Below, in pieces: positions 9,581-17,024 of a DNA stretch of 64,000 nucleotides (position 1 is the stretch's first letter; each line of letters opens with the position of its first letter). Source of the DNA: Streptomyces antibioticus (GTDB lineage Bacteria > Actinomycetota > Actinomycetes > Streptomycetales > Streptomycetaceae); contig NZ_CM007717.1 in the NCBI RefSeq assembly GCF_002019855.1, positions 8,069,750 to 8,133,749 of the forward strand, in the 5' to 3' direction. The notes beneath the pieces were generated by a model. The model saw only the letters and a program-made list of their open reading frames with translations. It made no database searches and was not told the origin of the DNA. The position numbers and the translations under genes were made by a program.

Positions 9581-9594
9581 GGGCCGACAGGCCC
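9581..9594. promoter_or_regulatory. DevR/OsdR-like 14-bp dyad upstream of adhE
   Basis: GGGCC-GACA-GGCCC in the 5+4+5 arrangement, directly abutting the stop codon of the upstream CBS gene and 175 bp before the adhE ATG. A shorter relative (GGGAC-TCG-GGCCC, 9499-9511) lies closer to adhE but has only a 3-base spacer. Confidence 0.4.
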
Positions 9595-10365
9595 TCACGG
9601 TCCCGGGACGGGTCCCGAACCGGCCGGGACCGTCAGCCTGTTGACGACGCCGATCACTCCGTCCACCCGGTACGTCAGCCGGATCGCGAGCGCCAGGTCC
9701 CCGCCGTGCCCGTGCTCCAGGGAGCCCCGCAGCGTGACCATGCCGTCCGCGACCGACACGCTCACGCCGGCCGCCGACGGGCCCAGGGTGCGGGGCAGCA
9801 CCTCGCCCCGGACCTCGCGGCGGATCGCGTCGTCCGTGCGCAGGAAGACCCGCAGCAGATCGCTGCGCGTGGCGATGCCGATCAGCCGGTCCTCCTCGTC
9901 CACCACCGGGAGCCGGTCCACCCCGTGACGTTCCATCACGCGCGCGGCGTCGGCGATCCGCTGCTCGGGGTGGACGGTGACGGCGGGGGTCGACATCAGC
10001 TCCCCGGCCGTGGCGGGGTACGCCCCCGTGGCGGGACGCCCGGCGGCCCGGGCCGACGACCGCAGGGCCCGCGCCGACCGGGCGGTCCAGGCGGCCCGGA
10101 CCGACCCCGCCCACCGCGCCGACCGCCCCGACGGAAGCATCCGCAGCCGCCGTGCCGGGGACGGAGCGGTCGTCCCCGTCCGGCCCGCCCGGCGGCGGAG
10201 CAGGTCGGTCTGGGAGATCACCCCGATCACCTTGTCGTCCTCGTCCACGACGGGCAGCCCGCTGACCCGGTGCCGGTCCAGCAGCCGTACGACGTCCTTG
10301 AACGACGTGTCGCGGTGCGCCTCCACGACGTCGCGGGTCATCACCTCGCCGACGATGCGGGCCAT
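9595..10365 (-). CDS. CBS-pair domain protein with C-terminal BON domain
   Basis: 256 aa. Two CBS motifs bracket a low-complexity Arg/Ala linker: VGEVMTRDVVEAHRDTSFKD ... GLPVVDEDDKVIGVISQTDLL (about residues 3-55) and LMSTPAVTVHPEQRIADAAR ... RLPVVDEEDRLIGIATRSDLL (about 120-185). The last ~70 residues (VSVADGMVTLRGSLEHGHGG) form a BON domain. CBS pairs usually bind adenine nucleotides, so a sensory or regulatory role is likely. The ATG at 10365 has CAGGAGGTGG upstream. The gene starts 28 bp after the PPDK stop and is probably in its operon. The protein shares its architecture with the CBS-BON gene at 13.4 kb. Confidence 0.85.
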   Translation of the reverse strand: MARIVGEVMTRDVVEAHRDTSFKDVVRLLDRHRVSGLPVVDEDDKVIGVISQTDLLRRRAGRTGTTAPSPARRLRMLPSGRSARWAGSVRAAWTARSARALRSSARAAGRPATGAYPATAGELMSTPAVTVHPEQRIADAARVMERHGVDRLPVVDEEDRLIGIATRSDLLRVFLRTDDAIRREVRGEVLPRTLGPSAAGVSVSVADGMVTLRGSLEHGHGGDLALAIRLTYRVDGVIGVVNRLTVPAGSGPVPGP

Positions 10366-10393
10366 GCCGACCACCTCCTGCGTCTCTCGCCCG

Positions 10394-13081
10394 TCACCTG
10401 CTGTCGCTGCCCGTCCCCGGCTCGGGCAGCGCGGCCCGTCCGGCCTCCAGCCGCGCGACCGGCACCCGGAACGGCGAGCAGGAGACGTAGTCGAGGCCGG
10501 CGGCGTGGAAGAAGTGGACGGAGGCCGGGTCCCCGCCGTGCTCGCCGCAGACGCCGATCTTCAACTCGGGCCGCGCGGCGCGGCCTTCGTCGACCGCGAT
10601 CCGCACCAGCCGGCCCACTCCGTCCCGGTCGAGGGTCTCGAAGGGGGAGGTGGCGAAGATGCCCTTGTCGAGGTAGGCGGAGAAGAACGCCGCCTCGACG
10701 TCGTCGCGGGAGAAGCCCCAGGTGGTCTGGGTGAGGTCGTTGGTGCCGAAGGAGAAGAACTCCGCCTCCTCGGCGATCCGTCCGGCCGTGAGCGCGGCCC
10801 GGGGCAGCTCGATCATCGTGCCGACCGGGCAGCGCACGGGCACGCCGGACTCCTCGGAGACCTCGGCCAGGACGCGTTCCACCTCGGCCCGTTCGATGCG
10901 CAGTTCCTCCACGGCGCCGACCAGCGGCACCATGATCTCCGCCCGCGGGCTGCCCCCGGCCCGGGTGCGCTCCACGACCGCCTCCGCGATCGCCCGCACC
11001 TGCATCGCGACCAGCCCCGGCACGACCAGGCCCAGACGCACCCCGCGCAGGCCGAGCATCGGGTTCTCCTCGTGCATCCGGTTGACGGCGTCGAGGAGTT
11101 CGGTGTCGTGCGCGGCCGGCACATCGCCCTGGGCCTCGGTGGTGGCGAGCCGTACGGCGAGGTCGGTGCGGTCGGGCAGGAACTCGTGCAGCGGCGGGTC
11201 GATGAGCCGGACGGTGACCGGCAGACCGTCCATCGCCTCCAGGATGCCGATGAAGTCCCGCCGCTGGAGCGGCAGAAGCGCGCTCAGTGCCTTCTCGCGC
11301 TCGCTGTCGTCGCGGGCGAGGATCATCGCCTCCACGAGCTTGCGGCGCTCGCCGAGGAACATGTGCTCGGTCCGGCACAGCCCGACGCCCTGGGCGCCGA
11401 ACCGCCGGGCCCGGGCGGCGTCTTCGGGTGTGTCGGCGTTCGCCCGCACCTCCAACGTGCGGACGCCGTCGGCCCGTTCCATGGCGCGGGCGACGGACTC
11501 GACCAGTCCGGGGGACCGTTCGCCGGTCTCGAAGTAGCGCATCACCTCGGAGGCGACGAGCGGCGCGGCACCCGGATAGACGGCGCCCTCGGAGCCGTCG
11601 ACGGAGATGACGGTGCCCTCCTCCACGACGGTGTCGCCCACCGTGAACCGGCGGGCCGCGAGATCGACGTCCAGCTCCTCGGCCCCGCACACGCACACCG
11701 TGCCCATGCCGCGGGCGACCACGGCCGCGTGGCTCGTCTTGCCGCCGCGGCTGGTCAGCACCGCCTGCGCGGCGATCATGCCGGGCAGATCGTCGGGGGT
11801 GGTCTCCTGGCGCACCAGGACGACGTCCTCGCCCGCCGCGGCCCGGCGCACCGCCTCCGCCGAGTCGAACACCGCCGCGCCCACGGCCGCGCCGGGGGAG
11901 GCGGGCAGTCCGTGCGCGAGCGCCGTGCCGACCGCCGAGGTGTCGAAGCGGGGGAACATCAGCCGCGCGAGGCCGTCCCCGTCGACGCGGGACAGCCCCT
12001 CGTCGGGGGTGATCAGTCCCTCGTCGGCCAGTTCGGCCGCGAGCGCGAACGCGGCCCCGGCGGTGCGCTTGCCCACCCGGGTCTGGAGCATCCACAGCCG
12101 GCCGCGCTCGATGGTGAACTCGATGTCGCACAGATCCCGGTAGTGCGCCTCCAACGTGCCCATGTGGTCCCGCAGCCGGCCGTACGAGACGGGGTCCAGC
12201 TCCTCCAGCGCGGTCAGCGGAACGGTGTTGCGGATGCCGGCGACGACGTCCTCGCCCTGCGCGTTCGCCAGGTAGTCGCCGTACAGGCCGGTCCTGCCGG
12301 TGGCCGGGTCGCGGGTGAAGGCGACGCCGCTGCCGGAGTCGGCGCCGAGATTGCCGAAGACCATGGTCTGGACGGTCACGGCGGTGCCCAGGTCGTCCGG
12401 GATGTGCTCGCGGCGGCGGTACAGCCGGGCGCGCTCGCCCGTCCAGGACGTGAAGACGGCGCGCACCGCCCGGCCGAGCTGCTCGGCCGGGGACTGCGGG
12501 AAGTCCTCGCCGGTCTCCCGGCGGATGAGGTCCTTGTAGATCCGGACGAGTTCGGCGAGGTCCGCCGCGGTCAGCGCCAGGTCGTCCTTCGCACCGCGAG
12601 CGCGCTTCAGCCCGGCGATGGCGTCCTCGAACAGGGCGCTGTCGACACCCATCACCGTGCTGCCGAACATCTGCACGAGGCGACGGTAGGAGTCCCAGGC
12701 GAACCGCTCGCTCCCGGAGGTCTTCGCCAGGCCGAGCACGGAGTCGTCGTCGAGACCGACGTCGAGGATCGTCTCCATCATGCCGGGCATGGAGAACCGC
12801 GCCCCGGAGCGCACGGACAGCAGCAGCGGATCGTCGGGCTGCCCGAGGCGCCGTCCCGCGGCCCGCTCCAGCGCGGCGAGGTGTTCCGCGATCTCGCCGG
12901 CCAGGGTGTCCGGCTCGCTGCCGGTGGCGAGGAAGACCCGGCACGCCTCGGTGGTCACGGTGAAACCGGGCGGCACCGGCAGCCCCAGCCGGGCCATCTC
13001 GGCCAGGTTGGCGCCCTTGCCGCCGAGCAGGTCGGCCATGTCACGGCCGCCGGACGCGAAGTCGTACACATAACGGACCAT
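10394..13081 (-). CDS. ppdK: Pyruvate, phosphate dikinase
   Basis: 895 aa, full length. The ATP-grasp domain begins with GGKGANLAEMARLGLPVPPG. The phospho-carrier histidine is in LTSRGGKTSHAAVVARGMG (about residues 440-460). The C-terminal PEP-binding TIM barrel ends with the active-site segment GVCGEHGGDPASVHFFHAAG and SCSPFRVPVARLEAG. It catalyses pyruvate + ATP + Pi to and from PEP + AMP + PPi. The start is the ATG with CGGAGGAGACC upstream; the longer open frame is non-homologous. It is divergent from the CBS gene at 13,407 and followed after 28 bp by another CBS-BON gene, a pairing that suggests adenylate-linked control. Confidence 0.93.
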   Translation of the reverse strand: MVRYVYDFASGGRDMADLLGGKGANLAEMARLGLPVPPGFTVTTEACRVFLATGSEPDTLAGEIAEHLAALERAAGRRLGQPDDPLLLSVRSGARFSMPGMMETILDVGLDDDSVLGLAKTSGSERFAWDSYRRLVQMFGSTVMGVDSALFEDAIAGLKRARGAKDDLALTAADLAELVRIYKDLIRRETGEDFPQSPAEQLGRAVRAVFTSWTGERARLYRRREHIPDDLGTAVTVQTMVFGNLGADSGSGVAFTRDPATGRTGLYGDYLANAQGEDVVAGIRNTVPLTALEELDPVSYGRLRDHMGTLEAHYRDLCDIEFTIERGRLWMLQTRVGKRTAGAAFALAAELADEGLITPDEGLSRVDGDGLARLMFPRFDTSAVGTALAHGLPASPGAAVGAAVFDSAEAVRRAAAGEDVVLVRQETTPDDLPGMIAAQAVLTSRGGKTSHAAVVARGMGTVCVCGAEELDVDLAARRFTVGDTVVEEGTVISVDGSEGAVYPGAAPLVASEVMRYFETGERSPGLVESVARAMERADGVRTLEVRANADTPEDAARARRFGAQGVGLCRTEHMFLGERRKLVEAMILARDDSEREKALSALLPLQRRDFIGILEAMDGLPVTVRLIDPPLHEFLPDRTDLAVRLATTEAQGDVPAAHDTELLDAVNRMHEENPMLGLRGVRLGLVVPGLVAMQVRAIAEAVVERTRAGGSPRAEIMVPLVGAVEELRIERAEVERVLAEVSEESGVPVRCPVGTMIELPRAALTAGRIAEEAEFFSFGTNDLTQTTWGFSRDDVEAAFFSAYLDKGIFATSPFETLDRDGVGRLVRIAVDEGRAARPELKIGVCGEHGGDPASVHFFHAAGLDYVSCSPFRVPVARLEAGRAALPEPGTGSDSR

Positions 13082-13406
13082 GACGCGGTCTCCTCCGATG
13101 GGCTGCGGGCCGGATACCTCTCCAGCGTCCGGCCGCCGGGACCGAGAGGGCAGGTGCCGCCGGTCCCTGTCCACAGGGCCGGTCGGGCCCGGTCGCCGCC
13201 GCGTCCTGCCCCAGACCACTACCGTGACACATCACCGCACCGCCGCACGTCCGGCGCCCTGCGGAAGGCGGTGACAGGCGCGCGAGCCATCGCCTTCGGT
13301 GGCCTTCGGCCCCACGGCAGGGCCGTCCGGCCCCTGCCCGCGCGGGCCCGCGCGGCGGAGGCTGGAAGGTGGCGGGGGACGGCATCCGGAGCACCTGGAG
13401 GACGCC
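13082..13406. other. Divergent intergenic region between ppdK and CBS gene
   Basis: 325 bp without a convincing coding frame. It holds the 14-bp dyad at 13,320-13,333, plus a related sequence with a 5-base spacer (GGGCC-GGTCG-GGCCC, 13,176-13,190) nearer ppdK. A degenerate half-match (TGGCC-TTCG-GCCCC) sits 20 bp upstream of the main dyad. It presumably contains both promoters. Confidence 0.5.
13320..13333. promoter_or_regulatory. DevR/OsdR-like 14-bp dyad upstream of the CBS-BON gene
   Basis: GGGCC-GTCC-GGCCC; its end is 73 bp before the ATG at 13,407. It has the same 5+4+5 form as the sites upstream of the ADH and USP genes. Confidence 0.5.
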
Positions 13407-14132
13407 ATGCTCTCCCTCGTGAGCGACGTGATGACACACACCGTGGTCGCCCTGCGCGACGAAGTCGCCTTCAAGGACATCGCGCGCACCATGCGGCGCT
13501 GGAGGGTCAGCGCCCTGCCCGTGCTGGACGAGGACGGCCGCGTCGTCGGTGTCGTGTCCGAAGCCGACCTCCTGCCCAAGGAGATGCTGCGCGACGGCGA
13601 CCCGGACCGGTTCGGACGGTCCCCGGTCCACCCCGACCCGGCCACCAAGGCCGACGCGGTGCTCGCCCGCGACCTGATGACCGCCCCCGCCGTCACCGTG
13701 CGCGCCGACGACACCGTGGCCCGGGCCGCACGCCTCATGGCGCACCGCCACCTCAAGCGGCTCCCGGTCGTCGACGACGACGGCGTGCTGCTGGGCGTCG
13801 TCAGCCGCTCCGACCTGATCAAGGTGTTCCTGCGGGACGACACGGAGATCGCCGACGAGATACGCCGCGAGGTCGTCGCCCGCTTCCCGGCCGCGCCCAC
13901 CGGACCGGTCCGGGTGGAGGTCCACGACGGCGTCGTGACGCTCACCGGCCACGTGTGGGACGCCTCGCTCGTCGCCCTGGTGACACGGCTGGTGCGGACG
14001 GTGGAGGGCGTGGTGGACGTGGACTGCGCCCTGTCCGGGCCGGCCCGCCCCGCCGAAACCGGCCCGCACCGGGCACCGCCGGACGACACCACCCGGGCCG
14101 CGCGGACCGGCGACCCCGGCGCCGCCGCCTGA
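13407..14132 (+). CDS. CBS-pair / BON domain protein
   Basis: 241 aa. First CBS motif about residues 3-55 (VSDVMTHTVVALRDEVAFKD ... ALPVLDEDGRVVGVVSEADLL); second about 88-145 (LMTAPAVTVRADDTVARAAR ... RLPVVDDDGVLLGVVSRSDLI). A BON domain spans residues ~155-210 (VRVEVHDGVVTLTGHVWDAS), and the tail is disordered. The ATG at 13,407 follows TGGAGGACGCC. It is divergent from ppdK and close in layout to the CBS-BON protein at 9.6 kb, so the two are probably paralogues. Ligand and partner are unknown. Confidence 0.85.
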   Translation: MLSLVSDVMTHTVVALRDEVAFKDIARTMRRWRVSALPVLDEDGRVVGVVSEADLLPKEMLRDGDPDRFGRSPVHPDPATKADAVLARDLMTAPAVTVRADDTVARAARLMAHRHLKRLPVVDDDGVLLGVVSRSDLIKVFLRDDTEIADEIRREVVARFPAAPTGPVRVEVHDGVVTLTGHVWDASLVALVTRLVRTVEGVVDVDCALSGPARPAETGPHRAPPDDTTRAARTGDPGAAA

Positions 14133-14197
14133 CGACCGGCCCCACCCCGGGCCACGACGTCGGCTCCCCGGCCCCGAGGGCCGGTCGGCGCCCCGCA

Positions 14198-14211
14198 GGG
14201 ACCTCCGGCCC
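14198..14211. promoter_or_regulatory. DevR/OsdR-like dyad upstream of first USP gene, with a second imperfect copy 20 bp away
   Basis: GGGAC-CTCC-GGCCC, 57 bp before the ATG. Exactly 20 bp upstream (14,178-14,191) is GGGCC-GGTC-GGCGC, an imperfect copy. Paired boxes about two helical turns apart are a known feature of DevR-bound promoters in mycobacteria. Confidence 0.5.
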
Positions 14212-14268
14212 TTCCTGAGGCCCCCGCGCGGCGGTGAGACTGACGGCGCATCCCCCAAGGAGGTCCGC

Positions 14269-15189
14269 ATGCCCGCCATCACCGTCGGTCTCGACGGCTC
14301 ACCCGAAAGCCTCGCCGCCGCCGACTGGGCCGCCCGCGAAGCGGCGCAACGAGACGCCGACCTGCGTCTCCTGCACGCCGAAGGAGACCTGCCGGGACCG
14401 CCGTACACCCCCTTCATGGGCGTACCGGCGCCGGGCGTGATCGAGGCGCAGCGCGCCTGGGCCGCGCAGATGCTGCGCGAGACCGAGACCGGGCTGACGG
14501 AACGCCACCCCGGCCTGCGGATCATGACCCGGCAGACCGCGGAACAGGCGGTCCCGGCCCTGCTGGCGGCCGCCGCCGCCGACACCGAACTGCTCGTCCT
14601 GGGGTCCCGGGGCCTCGGCACGGTGACCGGGTTCCTCGTCGGCTCCGTCGCCTTCGCCGTGGTGGCGCGGGCGGAGCGGCCCGTCGTCCTCGTGCGGGCC
14701 GGCGAGCGGGCCGAGGACGAGCACCTCCCGGACGCCACGGGCGGCGCGTCGGCCACCACCGCCTACCGGGACGTCGTGCTGGGGCTCGACCTGCGGGAGC
14801 CGGACGACTCCGTCATCCGGTTCGCCTTCGAGACGGCCCGGCGCCGCGCCGCCGTCCTGCGCGTCGTCCACGGCTGGGACCCGGCGGCCGTCTACGGCCA
14901 CGCGGCGGCCCTGGAGGGCGGCCTCGACGCCGAACTCGCCGAGGAGACCCGGCGCGGACTGGACGACGTCCTGCTCCCCTGGAAGGACAAGTTCCCCGGC
15001 GTGGAGGTGCGCGCGCAGGCCGTCGTCGGCAGCCCGGGCCGGCACCTCGTGCACGCCTCGCGGGACGCCTCCCTGGTCGTCGTCGGCCGCAAGCGCCAGC
15101 ACGCGCGCGTGGGCGGCCGCATCGGCCCGGTGACGCACGGCGTGCTTCAGCACGCGTCCGCACCGGTGGCCGTGGTGCCGCACGACTGA
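14269..15189 (+). CDS. Universal stress protein, tandem UspA domains
   Basis: 306 aa with two Usp domains of ~145 residues. The first ends with the ATP-binding loop LGSRGLGTVTGFLVGSVAFA followed by ERPVVLVR. The second ends with VGRKRQHARVGGRIGPVTHG followed by APVAVVPHD. The start MPAITVGLDGS is preceded by CAAGGAGG. Tandem USPs of this type are hallmarks of DosR-type dormancy regulons. The function is cytoplasmic ATP-binding stress adaptation without a known enzymatic reaction. A paired DevR-like dyad lies upstream. Confidence 0.9.
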   Translation: MPAITVGLDGSPESLAAADWAAREAAQRDADLRLLHAEGDLPGPPYTPFMGVPAPGVIEAQRAWAAQMLRETETGLTERHPGLRIMTRQTAEQAVPALLAAAAADTELLVLGSRGLGTVTGFLVGSVAFAVVARAERPVVLVRAGERAEDEHLPDATGGASATTAYRDVVLGLDLREPDDSVIRFAFETARRRAAVLRVVHGWDPAAVYGHAAALEGGLDAELAEETRRGLDDVLLPWKDKFPGVEVRAQAVVGSPGRHLVHASRDASLVVVGRKRQHARVGGRIGPVTHGVLQHASAPVAVVPHD

Positions 15190-15198
15190 GGTACGCAT

Positions 15199-15212
15199 GG
15201 GCCGAAGGTCCC
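15199..15212. promoter_or_regulatory. DevR/OsdR-like dyad upstream of second USP gene
   Basis: GGGCC-GAAG-GTCCC, 90 bp before the ATG at 15,303. Its right half-site GTCCC is the exact mycobacterial half-site. Confidence 0.5.
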
Positions 15213-15302
15213 CGGCGACGGCCCGTTCGCCTCTCGTGCGGCGGGCCCGCCGGTGACACCGTGAAGGCATGACCCCGTGCGGTACGGAAGGCGGTGGGGA
15301 CG

Positions 15303-16184
15303 ATGACGCTGACGCTTCCCCTGGTCCTGGGTGTCGACGGATCCGACGCGAGTCTGACGGCGGTCGACTGGGCGGTCGACGAGGCCGCCCGGCTCGGCCT
15401 CCCGCTGCGCCTGGTCCACGCCTCGCGCTGGGAGCGCTACGAGCGCCCCGCACCCTCCACCGGCCTCGACCGCCCCTCCGAGCGCGTGTACGCCGAGAAC
15501 CTCGTCGCCACCGCCGCCGAACGCGCCGTACGGCGCCACCCCGAGGTGAAGGTCACCACCGACATCGTCCCCGACGACGCGGCCGCCGCCCTCCTGCGCG
15601 AGGGCAACAACGCGTTCGCCCTGGTCACCGGGGCGCGCGGCCGTGGCCGGCTGGAGGGACTGCTCCTCGGCTCGGTCGGCCTTGCCGTCGCGGCCCGCGC
15701 GCACTGCCCGGTGATCGTGGTCCGCGGTGACACGGCGGGCCTGGCCGGTACCCACGAACGGATCCTGCTGGGCGCCGGCGATCCCGTCACCGGCGCCGAG
15801 GCCGCGCGCTTCGCCTTCCGCGAGGCACGGGCCCGCGGCTGCACCCTGGACGTCGTACGCGCCTGGCGCTGCCCCGCCCACGAGAGCGCCGACGATCCCG
15901 CGCTCGCCGCGGAACCGGCGCACCGGCACGAGGAACGGGCGTCGGCGCTGCTCGACGCCCTCGTGCGGGACGCCGTGGCCGAGCATCCGGACGTCCGGCT
16001 GCGGCGCGTGACGGTCGAGGGAGCGGCCCACGGCGTCCTCGTCCACCGCTCGGCCGCCGCCGACCTGGTGATCGTCGGAGCCCGGCGCAGACACGGACAC
16101 CTCGGCCTTCAGCTCGGCCGGGTCAGCCACACCCTGCTCCACCACGCGGCCTGCCCGGTGGCGGTGGTACCGCAGACGGTGTGA
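15303..16184 (+). CDS. Universal stress protein, tandem UspA domains
   Basis: 293 aa. The N-terminus LPLVLGVDGSDASLTAVDWA begins the first Usp domain, whose nucleotide loop is TGARGRGRLEGLLLGSVGLA. The second domain ends with VGARRRHGHLGLQLGRVSHT and CPVAVVPQTV. A GTG nine bases upstream (15,294) is an alternative start; neither has a strong ribosome-binding site. The protein is a paralogue of the preceding USP but has its own upstream dyad, so it may have a separate promoter. The HAD gene begins 63 bp after it. Confidence 0.88.
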   Translation: MTLTLPLVLGVDGSDASLTAVDWAVDEAARLGLPLRLVHASRWERYERPAPSTGLDRPSERVYAENLVATAAERAVRRHPEVKVTTDIVPDDAAAALLREGNNAFALVTGARGRGRLEGLLLGSVGLAVAARAHCPVIVVRGDTAGLAGTHERILLGAGDPVTGAEAARFAFREARARGCTLDVVRAWRCPAHESADDPALAAEPAHRHEERASALLDALVRDAVAEHPDVRLRRVTVEGAAHGVLVHRSAAADLVIVGARRRHGHLGLQLGRVSHTLLHHAACPVAVVPQTV

Positions 16185-16247
16185 CCGTGGAAGGTGCCCG
16201 CCCGCAGGGGCGGCGACGATGGCCGCCGGGTCGGAGGGGGAGTGAAG

Positions 16248-17024
16248 ATGGCCGCCAGGTCCCGTGCCGCGCTCGCGCCCGTGCTGCGTGACATCGACGC
16301 GGTCGTGTGCGACACGGACGGAGTGATCACCGACTCCGCCAAGGTGCACGCGGCCGCCTGGAAGACCGCCTTCGACACCTTCCTCGCCGGACACCCGCCC
16401 ACGGACCCCGCACAGCGCCGCCCCTTCGACTCCCACGACGACTACCTGCGGTACGTGGACGGCAGGTCACGGCTCGACGGCGCCGCCGCCTTCCTCGCCT
16501 CCCGCGGCCTCGACCCCACGGCGGAGACCGTGCGCGCCGTGGCGGCCGACAAGGAACGGCTCTTCACCGAGCGGCTCCGGGAGCGGGGCGTCGACGCGTT
16601 CGAGGGCACCCTGCGGCTGGTCCGCGCCCTGCGCGCGGCGGGCGTACCCGTCGCCGCGGCCTCCGCGTCCCGGCACGCGCGCGAGCTGCTCACCCGGGCG
16701 GGCGCCCTCGACCTGTTCACCGCCCTGGTCGACGGCGGCGAGGCGGCCCGCCTCGGCCTCGCCGGGAAACCGCGGCCCGACCTGTTCCTGGAGGCGGCAC
16801 GCCGGCTCGGCGTCCCGCCGGACCGCGCCGCCGTCGTGGAGGACGCCCTGGCCGGCGTCGAGGCGGGCCGGAACGGCGGCTTCGCCCTCGTCGTCGGCGT
16901 GGACCGCGCCGCCCGCCCGGACACCCGCGCCAGACTGCTGCGGCACGGCGCCGACCTCGTCGTCGACGACCTCGGAGAGCTGCTCGACCAACAAGGTGCG
17001 GACGGCGGAGGGACGCCCCGGTGA
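16248..17024 (+). CDS. HAD-superfamily hydrolase, beta-phosphoglucomutase-like
   Basis: 258 aa. HAD motif I is present as DAVVCDTDGVITDSAKVHAAAW (phenylalanine of DFDG replaced by T: DTDG). Motif II is in VAAASASRHA, the motif III lysine in GKPRPDLFLEAARRLGVPPD, and motif IV in AAVVEDALAGVEAG. This is the beta-phosphoglucomutase pattern, consistent with its partner: the GH65 gene starts inside its stop codon (GTGA overlap), and GH65 phosphorylases release beta-glucose-1-phosphate. The ATG at 16,248 has TCGGAGGGGG 8 bases upstream; a GTG six bases earlier is too close to that site. Confidence 0.88.
   Translation: MAARSRAALAPVLRDIDAVVCDTDGVITDSAKVHAAAWKTAFDTFLAGHPPTDPAQRRPFDSHDDYLRYVDGRSRLDGAAAFLASRGLDPTAETVRAVAADKERLFTERLRERGVDAFEGTLRLVRALRAAGVPVAAASASRHARELLTRAGALDLFTALVDGGEAARLGLAGKPRPDLFLEAARRLGVPPDRAAVVEDALAGVEAGRNGGFALVVGVDRAARPDTRARLLRHGADLVVDDLGELLDQQGADGGGTPR

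Noticed and set aside
13176..13190. A sixth DevR-like dyad upstream of ppdK
   Set aside because: The half-sites are GGGCC and GGCCC but the spacer is 5 bases, not 4, which puts them out of register.
9977..14218. A 1,413-codon plus-strand open frame opposite CBS/ppdK and through the intergenic region
   Set aside because: It spans several real genes on both strands with low-complexity translation; an artefact of GC content.
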